Part shown: piece by piece, positions 1 through 8,204 of the stretch
Position numbering within the stretch: position 1 is the first letter of the stretch
Layout: the number at the start of each line of letters is the position of its first letter
Origin: Mesorhizobium metallidurans STM 2683
Lineage (GTDB): Bacteria > Pseudomonadota > Alphaproteobacteria > Rhizobiales > Rhizobiaceae
Assembly (NCBI RefSeq): GCF_000350085.1
Contig: NZ_CAUM01000035.1
Coordinates: 1-46,726, forward strand
Direction: 5' to 3'
Length of the DNA stretch: 46,726 nt
Made by a program: the position numbers and the translations under genes
The notes under the pieces: generated by a model
Databases searched by the model: none
What the model saw: the letters and a program-made list of their open reading frames with translations, nothing else
Told to the model about the DNA's origin: nothing

Positions 1-3
1 CTA

Positions 4-108
4 ATGCATGTCGCGCAAAAGTGTGCAGCGATTTCGCGATTACGACATGCATAAAAACAACAACCTAAAGCGGGTCGCATGAGTTCGGTCAAACGCGGCG
101 CGCTTTAG
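4..108. repeat. intergenic double-hairpin repeat, copy 1
   Basis: The element holds two inverted repeats. The first is ATGCATGTCG (4-13) with CGACATGCAT (43-52), a perfect 10-bp match. The second is CTAAAGCG (65-72) with CGCTTTAG (101-108). The conserved core between the first arms reads GCGCAAAAGTGTGCAGCG. Related copies lie at about 5148-5253 and 5869-5973. This copy lies beyond the 3' end of the minus-strand ABC ATPase gene, so its hairpins could act in 3'-end formation or mRNA protection (inference). Confidence 0.8.
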
Positions 109-212
109 TTGTCTAGACTCCGAAATAAACGGCGGCCTATTGTCGTCTCCGTTCACGGCGTTGGCGAATTTGCGTGTGAGCCGCCCCGTTCGCTCCCCAG
201 CCGATCAAGCCA

Positions 213-977
213 TCAACGTGAAGCACGAACTGGCGTGGTTGGCGCAGTGTCGGCCTGCTTGTCGAACCACTCTTCTGCTCCGCAGAACGCCTTCAGCCGG
301 GCTTCCTGCAATTCCAGGATCTTGTTGCAGGTCTTCCGCAGCAGTCCGTGATTGTGGCTCGCCAGCACGATGATCCCGGCCTTCTCCGCCAACTTCGCCA
401 TGCGCTCCCGCGCTTTCTCTTGGAAGCTCGGATCACCAGCGCCGATCCACTCGTCCATGAGCAGGATCTCGGGCTCGAAGCTCGTGGCGATGGAAAAGGC
501 CAGCCGCGCACCCATGCCCTGGCTATAGGATTTGAAGGGCAGGTCGATGAAATCGCCGAGTTCGCTGAATTCGATGATCGCGTCCATGCGCGCCCCGATC
601 TCATCGGGGCTCCAGCCATTGATGAGGCCGCGCAGCTCAATATTGCGTCGCCCGGTGGCCTCGGGGCGGAAGCCGAGGGTGATGTTGAACAGCGCATCGA
701 CCCGTCCGTCGATTGCGACCGTGCCGCTTGTCGGCTCGTAAATGCCATAGAGCACCTTCAAAAGCGTGGTCTTGCCGGCGCCATTGGCGCCGACGAGGCC
801 GAGACGATCGCCCGCCTCGAGCGAAAAGCTCACGCCTTCAAGCGCCGTCACATGGCGGGCCCGGCCCATCCCTTCGATGCGCCCGCCCGTCGGCATGCGC
901 CTGTCGCGCGGGGCCAGCGTCAGCTTTTGGCGAACCTTGTAGGTGAGGCCGAGATTGTCGGCGCGGATCGAAACCAT
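213..977 (-). CDS. polysaccharide ABC exporter, ATP-binding protein (Wzt/KpsT type)
   Basis: This is the ATPase of an ABC-2 polysaccharide exporter; such proteins power transfer of lipid-linked or capsular glycan across the inner membrane. The 254-residue product has Walker A GANGAGKT at 63-70, the signature YSQGM typical of the KpsT/RfbE branch at 151-155, Walker B ILLMDEW at 171-177 and the H-loop histidine at 208. The ATG at 977 overlaps the TGA of the upstream permease gene by one base (TGATG), which implies translational coupling. The frame stays open upstream, but that part overlaps the permease and is not credible. At this length it lacks the C-terminal carbohydrate-binding domain found in long Wzt proteins, so it resembles the capsule-type KpsT group. 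The transported glycan cannot be read from sequence. Confidence 0.9.
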   Translation of the reverse strand: MVSIRADNLGLTYKVRQKLTLAPRDRRMPTGGRIEGMGRARHVTALEGVSFSLEAGDRLGLVGANGAGKTTLLKVLYGIYEPTSGTVAIDGRVDALFNITLGFRPEATGRRNIELRGLINGWSPDEIGARMDAIIEFSELGDFIDLPFKSYSQGMGARLAFSIATSFEPEILLMDEWIGAGDPSFQEKARERMAKLAEKAGIIVLASHNHGLLRKTCNKILELQEARLKAFCGAEEWFDKQADTAPTTPVRASR

Positions 978-1759
978 CAGAGCACGAACACGATTTTCTT
1001 GCGGTAGCCACCTAAAAGCAGTGTGGCCAACACCCATAGGAAGAGGATGATCGTTGCGCAAATGCCGAAGGCGGTGACCGGAAATTCGGCATTGGTCACC
1101 GGCTGGCGTACCATCTCGAGGAAATAGGTGAAGGGGTTCCAGCGGTAGAGCTCGCCGCGGATGCCCCCGCCTGGGTGCATCCAGAATACCGGGGTGAGAA
1201 ACATGCCGATGCGCATCAGGTTCTGCACGATGAAGCTCAAATCGGGGAAGAAGGCGCCGGCGACGGCGAAGATCATGATCGCCGCCGGCGTCGCCACAAT
1301 GATCATGATGAGCGCCAGCCCCGACCAAAGCCAGTCAACGGTGAGTGGCGTGCGTACCAGCAGCAGGATGGCAACGCAGCCGGCCAGCGCATAGCTCGCC
1401 CGGATCACCGATTGCATGGTCATGCGCATGACATAGACGGTGAGTGGCAGGGTGGTGCCCTTGATGAAGCCCTCCTCGCGGTTAAAGAGCGTGACGCTCT
1501 GGGTGATCACTTCCGTGAGATAGAGCCAGACGAACAGCCCGGTCGCCACATAGGCGGCAAAATGCGGCACCGAGCGATTGTCGCCGAACATGACGACGAA
1601 AGTGCCGGCAAAGGCGAGGTAGTTGATCAACAGCCAGACGGGGCCGAGCGTCGTGCGCTTGTGCTGGTCGCCGATATCCTCGTGGGCCAGCGCCATCCAC
1701 ACGCTGCGCATTCTGAGGCCGCGATCGAAATCGGCAGCGGCGCTTCGTACTACATTCAA
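977..1759 (-). CDS. polysaccharide ABC exporter, ABC-2 permease (Wzm/KpsM type)
   Basis: This is the membrane half of the exporter formed with the downstream ATPase. The product has about six hydrophobic segments after a short cytoplasmic N-terminus. It includes the amphipathic stretch with HEDIGDQHKRTTLGPVW that is typical of Wzm/KpsM proteins, and ends in a basic tail (GGYRKKIVFVL). I chose the TTG at 1759 because AGGGA stands 8 bases before it and the resulting 260 residues match the family length. The frame is open to an ATG at 1918 (313 residues), but that start lacks a ribosome-binding site and the added residues do not look like family sequence. The start is therefore the least certain part. 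The gene ends in the TGATG overlap with the ATPase gene. Confidence 0.88.
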   Translation of the reverse strand: MNVVRSAAADFDRGLRMRSVWMALAHEDIGDQHKRTTLGPVWLLINYLAFAGTFVVMFGDNRSVPHFAAYVATGLFVWLYLTEVITQSVTLFNREEGFIKGTTLPLTVYVMRMTMQSVIRASYALAGCVAILLLVRTPLTVDWLWSGLALIMIIVATPAAIMIFAVAGAFFPDLSFIVQNLMRIGMFLTPVFWMHPGGGIRGELYRWNPFTYFLEMVRQPVTNAEFPVTAFGICATIILFLWVLATLLLGGYRKKIVFVL

Positions 1760-1927
1760 TATTGTCGTCCCTACAAAGTTTGGCGCTAGTATCACAGTCG
1801 CACCGTGGCGCGAAGCGGGTTCGTCATTGCGGTCGTTCGGCCGCCAATGCCAAGTCTTCATAACCATCGCCATGCGAATTTGGCAATGGACCGCACCCAA
1901 ATGAAGCTGAGGCTGCATTCACATTAG

Positions 1928-1956
1928 TATTAGAACATTGGCATCTACCATGTCGA
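1928..1956 (-). promoter_or_regulatory. candidate promoter for the polysaccharide export pair
   Basis: Read on the minus strand this is TCGACA (1956-1951, five of six matches to TTGACA), a 17-base spacer and CTAATA (1933-1928). It would leave an untranslated leader of about 160 bases before the TTG start. The -10 match is mediocre, so this is tentative. Confidence 0.3.
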
Positions 1957-2076
1957 GCCGAAGTCGAACCGCAAGCGAACCAGTCGATTGCACGTTTTCC
2001 ACCCTGTTACCCTGCGGAACTTCCAAAAAACATCTGGCGATGCCCGCGACTCCACGCTATGCCGATAGCAGTTGAA

Positions 2077-2106
2077 TTGACACTTTGGAGGGGCTACGGA
2101 CTATAG
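2077..2106 (+). promoter_or_regulatory. sigma-70 type promoter for the FlaA1/CapD-type gene
   Basis: A perfect TTGACA at 2077-2082 is followed, after 18 bases, by CTATAG at 2101-2106, close to the rhizobial CTATAT form of the -10 box. The expected transcript starts near 2113. A weak AGGAG at 2143-2147 lies 13 bases before the ATG at 2161. The 1760-2160 gap between the divergent transcription units therefore appears to hold both promoters and no gene. Confidence 0.55.
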
Positions 2107-2160
2107 GGGTCCGGTGTCAGTCAACGGCCGAGCGTTCGCGCCAGGAGTCCATACTATCCA

Positions 2161-4164
2161 ATGACACCATATGTAGAAGCCGTATTCGGACTTCGACCGG
2201 ACATACGGCGTTTTTTTATCATGATCCAGGATGCAGTCATGGTCCTGGTCGCGGTCGCGCTCAGTCTGGTTCTTTCGCGGTCCAACCTCTCGTTCGAGGC
2301 TTTTTCCTACGAGGGTCTGACCACCTGGGCGTGCATCGTCGTTTTCAGCCATTTGCTGTTCAGATATTGCGGCCTCTACAACACGGTCTGGCGCTTCGCC
2401 TCGACCCCTGACTTTTTCAACATCCTGAAGAGCTGCGCGATTTTAACCGTCGCACTCTATTGCGCATCGCTCGCGTTCCGTTTCTTCAAGCCGGTGACGG
2501 GCATCAACGAACGCCAGTTCATAGTCTTTTTCCTCGTGTCCTTCACGATCATATCGGCGCCTCGGCTCTTCTACCGGTTTTTTCGCGACGGAGCGAGTTG
2601 GAGCATCATGAAGAGGGCCGCCGACAAGGGGTTGACCAGGCAAGCCCTCTTCGTCGGCAGTCTTGGCGAGGCCGATCTGATCATCCGCTTTACGCGCACG
2701 GCCGAGCCCGGGGATTATTCCATCGCGGGCATCATGGCGATCGAGAACGACGCTCCGCTGCGCACCCGGATCCAGGGGGTTCCGGTGGTGGCGATCCGGC
2801 CTCGTTTGACGGAATTTCTGGAGGACTACATAAGGGGCACGAAAAGTCTCGACATGCTGATCTTCGGCAATGGAGCCGGACGGGAGATCGAGGAGTATGC
2901 GGAGCTGGTCCGTGTCGCCCGGCACGATGGCATAGCCGTCCTGCAGTTCTCGGGGTTCTCCGAACTGGGGCAGAGAGGAAAGCTGGTCCTCGCCGCTGTC
3001 GAGATGGAGACGATCCTGCGCCGTCCAGCTGTGCCTTCCGACATTGAACGCATTGGCACTTTCATCCGCGGCAAGCGTGTCCTGGTGACCGGCGGAGCCG
3101 GTTCCATCGGGCGAACCCTGGTCAGACGGTCGCTGGAACTGGGCGCCGAGGCGGTTCTGGTTGCCGACCTCTCCGAGTTCGGAATTTTCCAGTTGAGCCA
3201 GTATATCGACGGGAAGGATCACCATCGTCTCAAGGCCCGTATCATCGACGTGGCGGACCGGCGGCAGATGACGCGTGCCGTCAGCGAGTTCAAACCCGAC
3301 ATCATCTTTCATGCCGCCGCGCTCAAGCACGTCCCCCTTCTCGAAGAAAACTGGGACTCGGCGATCCAGACGAATGTTTTCGGAACGCTCGTCTGTGCCG
3401 AGGTTGCCGCAAAGTGCGGAGTTCCGCAATTCGTGCTTGTCTCGAGCGACAAGGCGGTGGATCCGACGTCGGTGCTTGGCATGACAAAACGAGCCGCCGA
3501 GCAGATCGTGAGCGCGTTGCATGAAACGCACGCGGCTCCGCCAAACGGGTCTCGCGCCGATGGGCTTCACTCCGGCACCAAGTTCATTGCTGTCCGTTTC
3601 GGCAACGTCTTTGGCAGCAACGGGTCGGTGGCGACCATATTCCAGGCGCAGATCGAGGCCGGTGGGCCGGTCACCGTTACGGATCAGCGCATGACGCGCT
3701 ATTTCATGACAGTGGCCGAAGCCGTCGACCTCGTCATCATGTCGGCAGCCGATGCGGCGCTGCGGCAGGGCAGGGACGACTATGCCGTCTATATGCTCGA
3801 CATGGGCAAGCCGGTGCCTATCGTTGAAGTTGCCGAGACGATGATCCGCATGGCTGGAAAGAGCCCCTATACGGATATTCCCATCCGGTTCACCGGGATC
3901 AGGCCAGGTGAGAAACTTCATGAGAGGCTTAACGGCGACAATGAGGAGGTCGTCGAACTCAGCACCTCGAAGATTTTTGGCCTGAGGACCGATGTCATCG
4001 AATGGCCGCGGGTCAAGGCCGCCCTCACGGCGTTGGAGACGGTGGTGAAAAACCAGGACAAGGTCTCGGCCCTTGCAGTGCTGGACGGCTTTCATGAGGC
4101 GGAAAAATCAGCGGGCGACGCGTATCGGCAGACAAGTCCGAAAACAGTTGGACATGCTGGGTGA
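2161..4164 (+). CDS. FlaA1/CapD-type nucleoside-diphosphate-sugar dehydratase/epimerase, membrane-anchored
   Basis: Proteins of this long FlaA1/WbpM/CapD class convert UDP-N-acetylhexosamines to 4-keto-6-deoxy intermediates for surface glycans. The 667-residue product starts with about four membrane segments (about 18-140). A first nucleotide-binding-like domain follows (FVGSLGEAD at 164-172). The catalytic SDR domain has TGGAGSIG at 310-317, HAAALKHVP at 384-392 and SSDKA at 428-432. The usual Tyr of YxxxK is replaced: K443 is preceded four residues earlier by Leu 439, where WbpM-type enzymes carry Met. The length fits the long membrane class. It is the first gene of a plus-strand run with the glycosyltransferase and the phosphoglycosyl transferase. 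The exact substrate is not determined. Confidence 0.9.
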   Translation: MTPYVEAVFGLRPDIRRFFIMIQDAVMVLVAVALSLVLSRSNLSFEAFSYEGLTTWACIVVFSHLLFRYCGLYNTVWRFASTPDFFNILKSCAILTVALYCASLAFRFFKPVTGINERQFIVFFLVSFTIISAPRLFYRFFRDGASWSIMKRAADKGLTRQALFVGSLGEADLIIRFTRTAEPGDYSIAGIMAIENDAPLRTRIQGVPVVAIRPRLTEFLEDYIRGTKSLDMLIFGNGAGREIEEYAELVRVARHDGIAVLQFSGFSELGQRGKLVLAAVEMETILRRPAVPSDIERIGTFIRGKRVLVTGGAGSIGRTLVRRSLELGAEAVLVADLSEFGIFQLSQYIDGKDHHRLKARIIDVADRRQMTRAVSEFKPDIIFHAAALKHVPLLEENWDSAIQTNVFGTLVCAEVAAKCGVPQFVLVSSDKAVDPTSVLGMTKRAAEQIVSALHETHAAPPNGSRADGLHSGTKFIAVRFGNVFGSNGSVATIFQAQIEAGGPVTVTDQRMTRYFMTVAEAVDLVIMSAADAALRQGRDDYAVYMLDMGKPVPIVEVAETMIRMAGKSPYTDIPIRFTGIRPGEKLHERLNGDNEEVVELSTSKIFGLRTDVIEWPRVKAALTALETVVKNQDKVSALAVLDGFHEAEKSAGDAYRQTSPKTVGHAG

Positions 4165-4215
4165 AGCGAACAACCCCATGATCGTTCCCAGGCGTTTGCA
4201 GACGACACCAAGCCC

Positions 4216-5148
4216 GTGAGCAAGCAAGATCAGCGTGTGGCCATATTGATGGGCACGAAGGACGGCGCGGCTTTCATTGAAGAACAGCTGCGCTCGCTGC
4301 TTGCGCAGTCGCATTCCGCCATCGACCTGTGGGTCTCCGACGATGGCTCGATCGACGGCACGACCGCCATCGTCGACGCCTGGAAAACCCGCTGGCACAA
4401 GGGTCGCTTGACGCTGGTGGACGGGCCTCGCCAGGGCTTCGCCGCCAATTTTCGATCGATGATCGTCGATCCGCGGATCGAGGCGGACTGCTACGCCTTT
4501 TGCGATCAGGACGACATCTGGGAGCCTGACAGGCTGGAGAGCGCGCTCTCCTGGATGCAAACGCGGGACGCAACCGTCCCGCTTATGTTTTGCTCCAGAA
4601 CCGTGACCATGTCCGAAACCGGAACCATGGTCGGCTGTTCGCCGCTGTTCCAGCGGCCGCCGTCCTTCCGCAACGCCCTCGTGCAAAGCATCGCCGGCGG
4701 CAACACGATTCTGCTCAACCGGGTGGCGCGCGACCTGCTGGCCAAGGCCTCGTCAAGAACGCATTTTGTCAGTCACGATTGGTGGGCTTATCTCATAGTG
4801 ACAGCAGCCGGCGGCGTTGTTCGCTATGAGCCGCGGCCTCTGGTACGCTATCGCCAGCATGAGGCGAATCTGGTTGGGGCCAATGTTTCATGGCGAGCAC
4901 GATTTTCCCGGCTCGAGCATCTGCTGAATGGCGGATTTGCCCGTTGGACAGATGAGAATCTCAATGGCCTGGCCGCCAATCGGGACCTTCTCACGACAGA
5001 TGCGGCCGCCTGCCTCAGCCTGTTCACACAGTCACGAAAAGGCAATGTCTTGAGCCGCTTGAACCTGTTGCGCAGGAGTGGTGTCTATCGGCAGACACCT
5101 TTTGGAACATTTGGGCTATATCTCTCGGTCGTCGCGGGCCGGGTTTGA
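4216..5148 (+). CDS. glycosyltransferase family 2 (rhamnosyltransferase-like)
   Basis: A GT-A fold transferase that probably adds a sugar to a lipid-linked glycan at the cytoplasmic face. In the 310-residue product the nucleotide-binding motif DDGSIDGT is at 42-49 and the metal-binding motif DQDD at 97-100; the latter, followed by IW, is common in rhamnosyltransferase-like members. There is no membrane segment. The start is a GTG at 4216 with no clear ribosome-binding site; no in-frame ATG lies upstream, and the next Met at residue 12 would cut into the first beta strand. It follows the dehydratase gene by 51 bases. Its TGA is the first base of repeat copy 2. Donor and acceptor are unknown. 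Confidence 0.87.
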   Translation: MSKQDQRVAILMGTKDGAAFIEEQLRSLLAQSHSAIDLWVSDDGSIDGTTAIVDAWKTRWHKGRLTLVDGPRQGFAANFRSMIVDPRIEADCYAFCDQDDIWEPDRLESALSWMQTRDATVPLMFCSRTVTMSETGTMVGCSPLFQRPPSFRNALVQSIAGGNTILLNRVARDLLAKASSRTHFVSHDWWAYLIVTAAGGVVRYEPRPLVRYRQHEANLVGANVSWRARFSRLEHLLNGGFARWTDENLNGLAANRDLLTTDAAACLSLFTQSRKGNVLSRLNLLRRSGVYRQTPFGTFGLYLSVVAGRV

Positions 5149-5253
5149 TGCTGGTCGCCCAAAAGTGTGCAGCGGTTTTGGGGCAACGACATGCACAAAC
5201 AAAAGTTGCGTCTAACCCAGTCTAATCCAAAGCCTGCGCCTTTGGCTGACCCG
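5148..5253. repeat. intergenic double-hairpin repeat, copy 2 (diverged)
   Basis: The core CAAAAGTGTGCAGCGGTTTT and the right arm CGACATGCA match copies 1 and 3, but the left arm is decayed (ATGCTGGTCG). The second hairpin is reduced to CCAAAG...CTTTGG. The first base is also the last base of the glycosyltransferase stop codon. It fills most of the gap before the phosphoglycosyl transferase gene. Confidence 0.65.
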
Positions 5254-5314
5254 AGGCCTGAGCGTTTTTTGGAATGAAGCATTTATTCTTGGACAGGAGC
5301 ATTGTCGGGCATCC

Positions 5315-5854
5315 ATGAAGGCGGCGAAGCGGATCTTCGACCTCGTATTGGCGGCGCTGTTGTTGCTGGTCACCTCGCCGGTCCTGGTGCTTGCCAGCCT
5401 GGCAATTCGGTTGTCGTCGCCCGGGCCGGCGCTCTTTTCTCAAACGCGGGTCGGCCGCAATGGCAGGCTTTTTCGCTGCCACAAGCTCCGAACGATGGTT
5501 GTGGGAACGCCCTCATTGCCCACGCATGAGGCGCCGGCAAAATCGGTCACGGCGGTCGGCAGGATTCTGCGGCGGTTCAAGGTCGATGAATTGCCGCAGC
5601 TCTGGAACGTCCTGAAGGGCGAGATGAGCCTGGTCGGGCCAAGGCCGTGCTTGCCCACGCAAACGGAGCTCATCGAACGTCGCAGAGAATTGGGCGTGTC
5701 GTCGCTGCTTCCGGGCATAACCGGCCTGGCCCAGATCCGGTCCATCGACATGTCCGACCCGGCGCTCTGTGCCGAAACCGATGCCGCTTATCTCAAGGCA
5801 TCGTCGTTCGCTCTTGATCTCCGGATCATGCTGGGAACGTTCTATCGAGGTTGA
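5315..5854 (+). CDS. small bacterial sugar transferase (phosphoglycosyl transferase, PglC/ExoY-like)
   Basis: This family moves a sugar-1-phosphate from a UDP-sugar onto undecaprenyl phosphate, the first step of building a lipid-linked repeat unit. The 179-residue protein is a minimal monotopic member. It has one N-terminal hydrophobic segment (about 9-30), the KLRTM motif at 57-61, the catalytic Asp-Glu dyad at 91-92 within KVDELPQLWN, LVGPRP at 106-111 and GITGLAQ at 134-140. It lacks the extra N-terminal membrane domain of WbaP/ExoY-type long forms. A GGAG about 14 bases before the ATG is distant but is the best available site. Its gene ends 15 bases before repeat copy 3, and it converges with the epimerase gene. 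Confidence 0.9.
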   Translation: MKAAKRIFDLVLAALLLLVTSPVLVLASLAIRLSSPGPALFSQTRVGRNGRLFRCHKLRTMVVGTPSLPTHEAPAKSVTAVGRILRRFKVDELPQLWNVLKGEMSLVGPRPCLPTQTELIERRRELGVSSLLPGITGLAQIRSIDMSDPALCAETDAAYLKASSFALDLRIMLGTFYRG

Positions 5855-5868
5855 GCAGGTCGAAGTTA

Positions 5869-5973
5869 ATGCATGTCGCGCAAAAGTGCGCAGCGGTTTT
5901 GCGATCACGACATGCATGAAGAAAGGAATCCAAAGCGCGTCGCCTGTATCCGTTCAAACGCGCCGCGCTTTGG
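5869..5973. repeat. intergenic double-hairpin repeat, copy 3
   Basis: This is the best-preserved copy: ATGCATGTCG (5869-5878) pairs with CGACATGCAT (5908-5917), and CCAAAGCGCG (5930-5939) pairs with CGCGCTTTGG (5964-5973). It lies between two convergent genes and supplies the stop codon and last residues of the minus-strand epimerase gene. Confidence 0.85.
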
Positions 5974-6895
5974 AGTTCCGCGCTACTTCGCTCAGCCGTT
6001 GAAATGTATCGGTTTCAGGCGACCAGCCCGCCGAAATGAGCAGCGACGGATCGCATATCTGCGTCGCGCTCAAGCCGTCCCAGAATTTGCGTTTGCCCAG
6101 CAACGACGCAACTGGTTGCATCAGGCCGGCAGGCAAGGCAAACAGGCGCTTCGGTCGCCCGAAGCCTTGCCGAAAGGCTTCGATGATGGCCGCGATGGAA
6201 ATTGGCGACAGATCGCTTGCGACATAGACCGGGCGAAGCGGGCCTGAACGGGTCAGCAAATGCAAGACCGCTCGTGCCGCCGTCTCGGACGATATCAATG
6301 AACGGACGCCTGCCAGGGTGGCTGCGGGCAACGGCAAGGCGGTGTCGGCCAGGCGCATCAGTATCGCCAGACTTCCCCTCATGCCGGATCCGTAGACCGG
6401 CGGCAGGCGCAGCGCGGTGGCGTCGCGGCGGCCGGACGAAGTATAGGCGTCCAGCATCCTGATCTCGCCTTTGCGTTTCGAACGCCCATAGGCGCATTGC
6501 GGGGCAGGGGCCATGTCTTCGTCGATCGTTCCGCTGAAATCGGGGCCGGTCGCGGCCCTGATAGACGACAGATAAACCAGGCGTCCGCTGACCTGCGCCG
6601 CGGCGGCGCGTGCGAGCTGGCGGGTCAGTTCGGCATTGGCATTCAGATAGTCGGCTTCGGTTGCACTGCCCCGATCATTGTTCAGCCCGGCGCAGTGAAC
6701 GACATGCGTGACGTCCTTCGTGATCGCCAGGAAGGCTTGCGCGGGCGCGTTGAAATCCGGCAGCTGGACGACGTCATATGCCGCGCCGGGCTCCGGGCGC
6801 CGGGAGGCGATCCGAACCTCGATCCGGGCTTGGCGAAGCTGCTGCACGACAAGGCGCCCGATAAATCCCGTGGCGCCTGTCACCAACACCTTCAT
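5954..6895 (-). CDS. NAD-dependent epimerase/dehydratase (extended SDR)
   Basis: A nucleotide-sugar epimerase/dehydratase-like enzyme of 313 residues from MKVLVTG. The cofactor motif GATGFIG is at 7-13, a catalytic Ser at 110 or 111, and the Tyr-Lys pair YGRSK at 136-140. I used the ATG at 6895, since the 25 residues before it in the open frame overlap the upstream gene and precede the canonical beta strand. It lies 4 bases after the ligase-like gene's stop, so the two form an operon. The C-terminal residues SKARRV and the stop codon are encoded inside repeat copy 3, so the original end of the gene may have been replaced. The substrate is unknown; GalE- or WbpP-like activity is possible. Confidence 0.87.
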   Translation of the reverse strand: MKVLVTGATGFIGRLVVQQLRQARIEVRIASRRPEPGAAYDVVQLPDFNAPAQAFLAITKDVTHVVHCAGLNNDRGSATEADYLNANAELTRQLARAAAAQVSGRLVYLSSIRAATGPDFSGTIDEDMAPAPQCAYGRSKRKGEIRMLDAYTSSGRRDATALRLPPVYGSGMRGSLAILMRLADTALPLPAATLAGVRSLISSETAARAVLHLLTRSGPLRPVYVASDLSPISIAAIIEAFRQGFGRPKRLFALPAGLMQPVASLLGKRKFWDGLSATQICDPSLLISAGWSPETDTFQRLSEVARNSKARRV

Positions 6896-6899
6896 CGCC

Positions 6900-8204
6900 T
6901 TAGCCGACGACCGTCGATGCCGCGGGAGGCGTCGGTTCGTCCATGGTCGGAAGGGTGCGTCCCGACGCAAGATAGGTCCCGGACACCAGGAAGATCATCA
7001 GCACCGAATCCAGAATATCATGACCGACCAGAATGCCGACCATTCCGCCTGTGAGATAGGTAATCACGACAATGACGATCATGGTGGCGCCGAACCGCTC
7101 GATCGGATCGACACTCATGCGCAGCACCCTGGCTGCGTTTCTGGCGGCAACGGCAAATATCGACGCCAGCGCCAGGGCTCCCACAATGCCCGCTTCCACC
7201 AACGCGGTCAGAAAGCCGTTGTGGAAGTGGCTGAAGCCTTTGTCCATGCCGAATTGGTCAAGAAATCCCTGTTTTATCAAAGCCCCGCTGGCTCTCACCC
7301 CATGTCCAAAAAACGGCATTTCGCGAAATGCGTCGAGGCCGATTTGCCACATGGCAACGCGAAATCCCAAGGCGGTGTTGTGGTCGCCATGCGCAATGAG
7401 TGCCTCCCAGTCGGAGCGGAGGAACTCGGCGCGCTCCAATATTATCTGGAATCCAAGGGCAGCGATCGCGAGACCGACCGCGCCAGATACCAGCAACAGG
7501 CGACGAGCGTTCCTGCTCCTGAGCTTCCGCCGGTGGATCAGCAACACGGCGATACCTGCGATCAGCATCGCCAGCCACATGATACGCGAACCGGAATAGA
7601 GGATGGCGATTGTCCCGGCCAGCGCCGCGCAGACGAGAAGGCCTCGGTTCCTTTCGATGCCCGACAAGGCGCCAGCCATGCATACCATGACGCTCAGGCA
7701 GACGACTGTCGCGAACACGATCGGATTTCCAGCGCCCCCTTCGACCCTTTCCATGCCCAGCCAATAGTACTGGATGCCTGTCAGCAGCAATGCGCCGAAG
7801 CAGGCGGCCATGCTGCTGAGTATGATGATGCGTGCAAGGGTGGGTTTCTGCGAAATGCTCCAGGCCGAATATGAGAAGGGGAAAAACAGGAAGGTGATCA
7901 GTGGCACAAGCTGCGCCGCATCCGTCACGATCGAATTGTTGACGATGGAAGCAAGAATAATGGCGCCGCAATAGGCATAGATCGCGACAGTGAGGGCGAC
8001 CATCGGCCGATCGACATTGAAGCGCCGTCTCTTCAGGGCAACCAGCAAGGTCGACCACAGACCACCGCCATTGAATACGAAGCTGACCACCGATCCCAAA
8101 ACGGGAGGAGAAAAGAAACAGAGAACGGAGAAGTAAATATTGACCCGCGACGGTGTGAATTGCTGTTTTATCGATGCAAGCCAGCTCAAGGTTTTAAGTC
8201 GCAT
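6900..8204 (-). CDS. O-antigen ligase/polymerase-like membrane protein (Wzy_C family)
   Basis: A polytopic inner-membrane protein of 434 residues with about ten hydrophobic segments and a large periplasmic loop. The loop carries FGHG and, further on, HNGFLTALVEAGIVG. The latter matches the His-Asn...Glu pattern that is conserved around the active His of O-antigen ligases and Wzy-type polymerases. Such proteins join or ligate lipid-linked glycan repeats in the periplasm. The ATG at 8204 gives a typical length; the open frame runs to 8354, but the extra 50 residues are polar and lack membrane-protein character. Ligase (WaaL) and polymerase (Wzy, ExoQ) cannot be told apart by eye. It is co-transcribed with the epimerase. 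Confidence 0.82.
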   Translation of the reverse strand: MRLKTLSWLASIKQQFTPSRVNIYFSVLCFFSPPVLGSVVSFVFNGGGLWSTLLVALKRRRFNVDRPMVALTVAIYAYCGAIILASIVNNSIVTDAAQLVPLITFLFFPFSYSAWSISQKPTLARIIILSSMAACFGALLLTGIQYYWLGMERVEGGAGNPIVFATVVCLSVMVCMAGALSGIERNRGLLVCAALAGTIAILYSGSRIMWLAMLIAGIAVLLIHRRKLRSRNARRLLLVSGAVGLAIAALGFQIILERAEFLRSDWEALIAHGDHNTALGFRVAMWQIGLDAFREMPFFGHGVRASGALIKQGFLDQFGMDKGFSHFHNGFLTALVEAGIVGALALASIFAVAARNAARVLRMSVDPIERFGATMIVIVVITYLTGGMVGILVGHDILDSVLMIFLVSGTYLASGRTLPTMDEPTPPAASTVVG

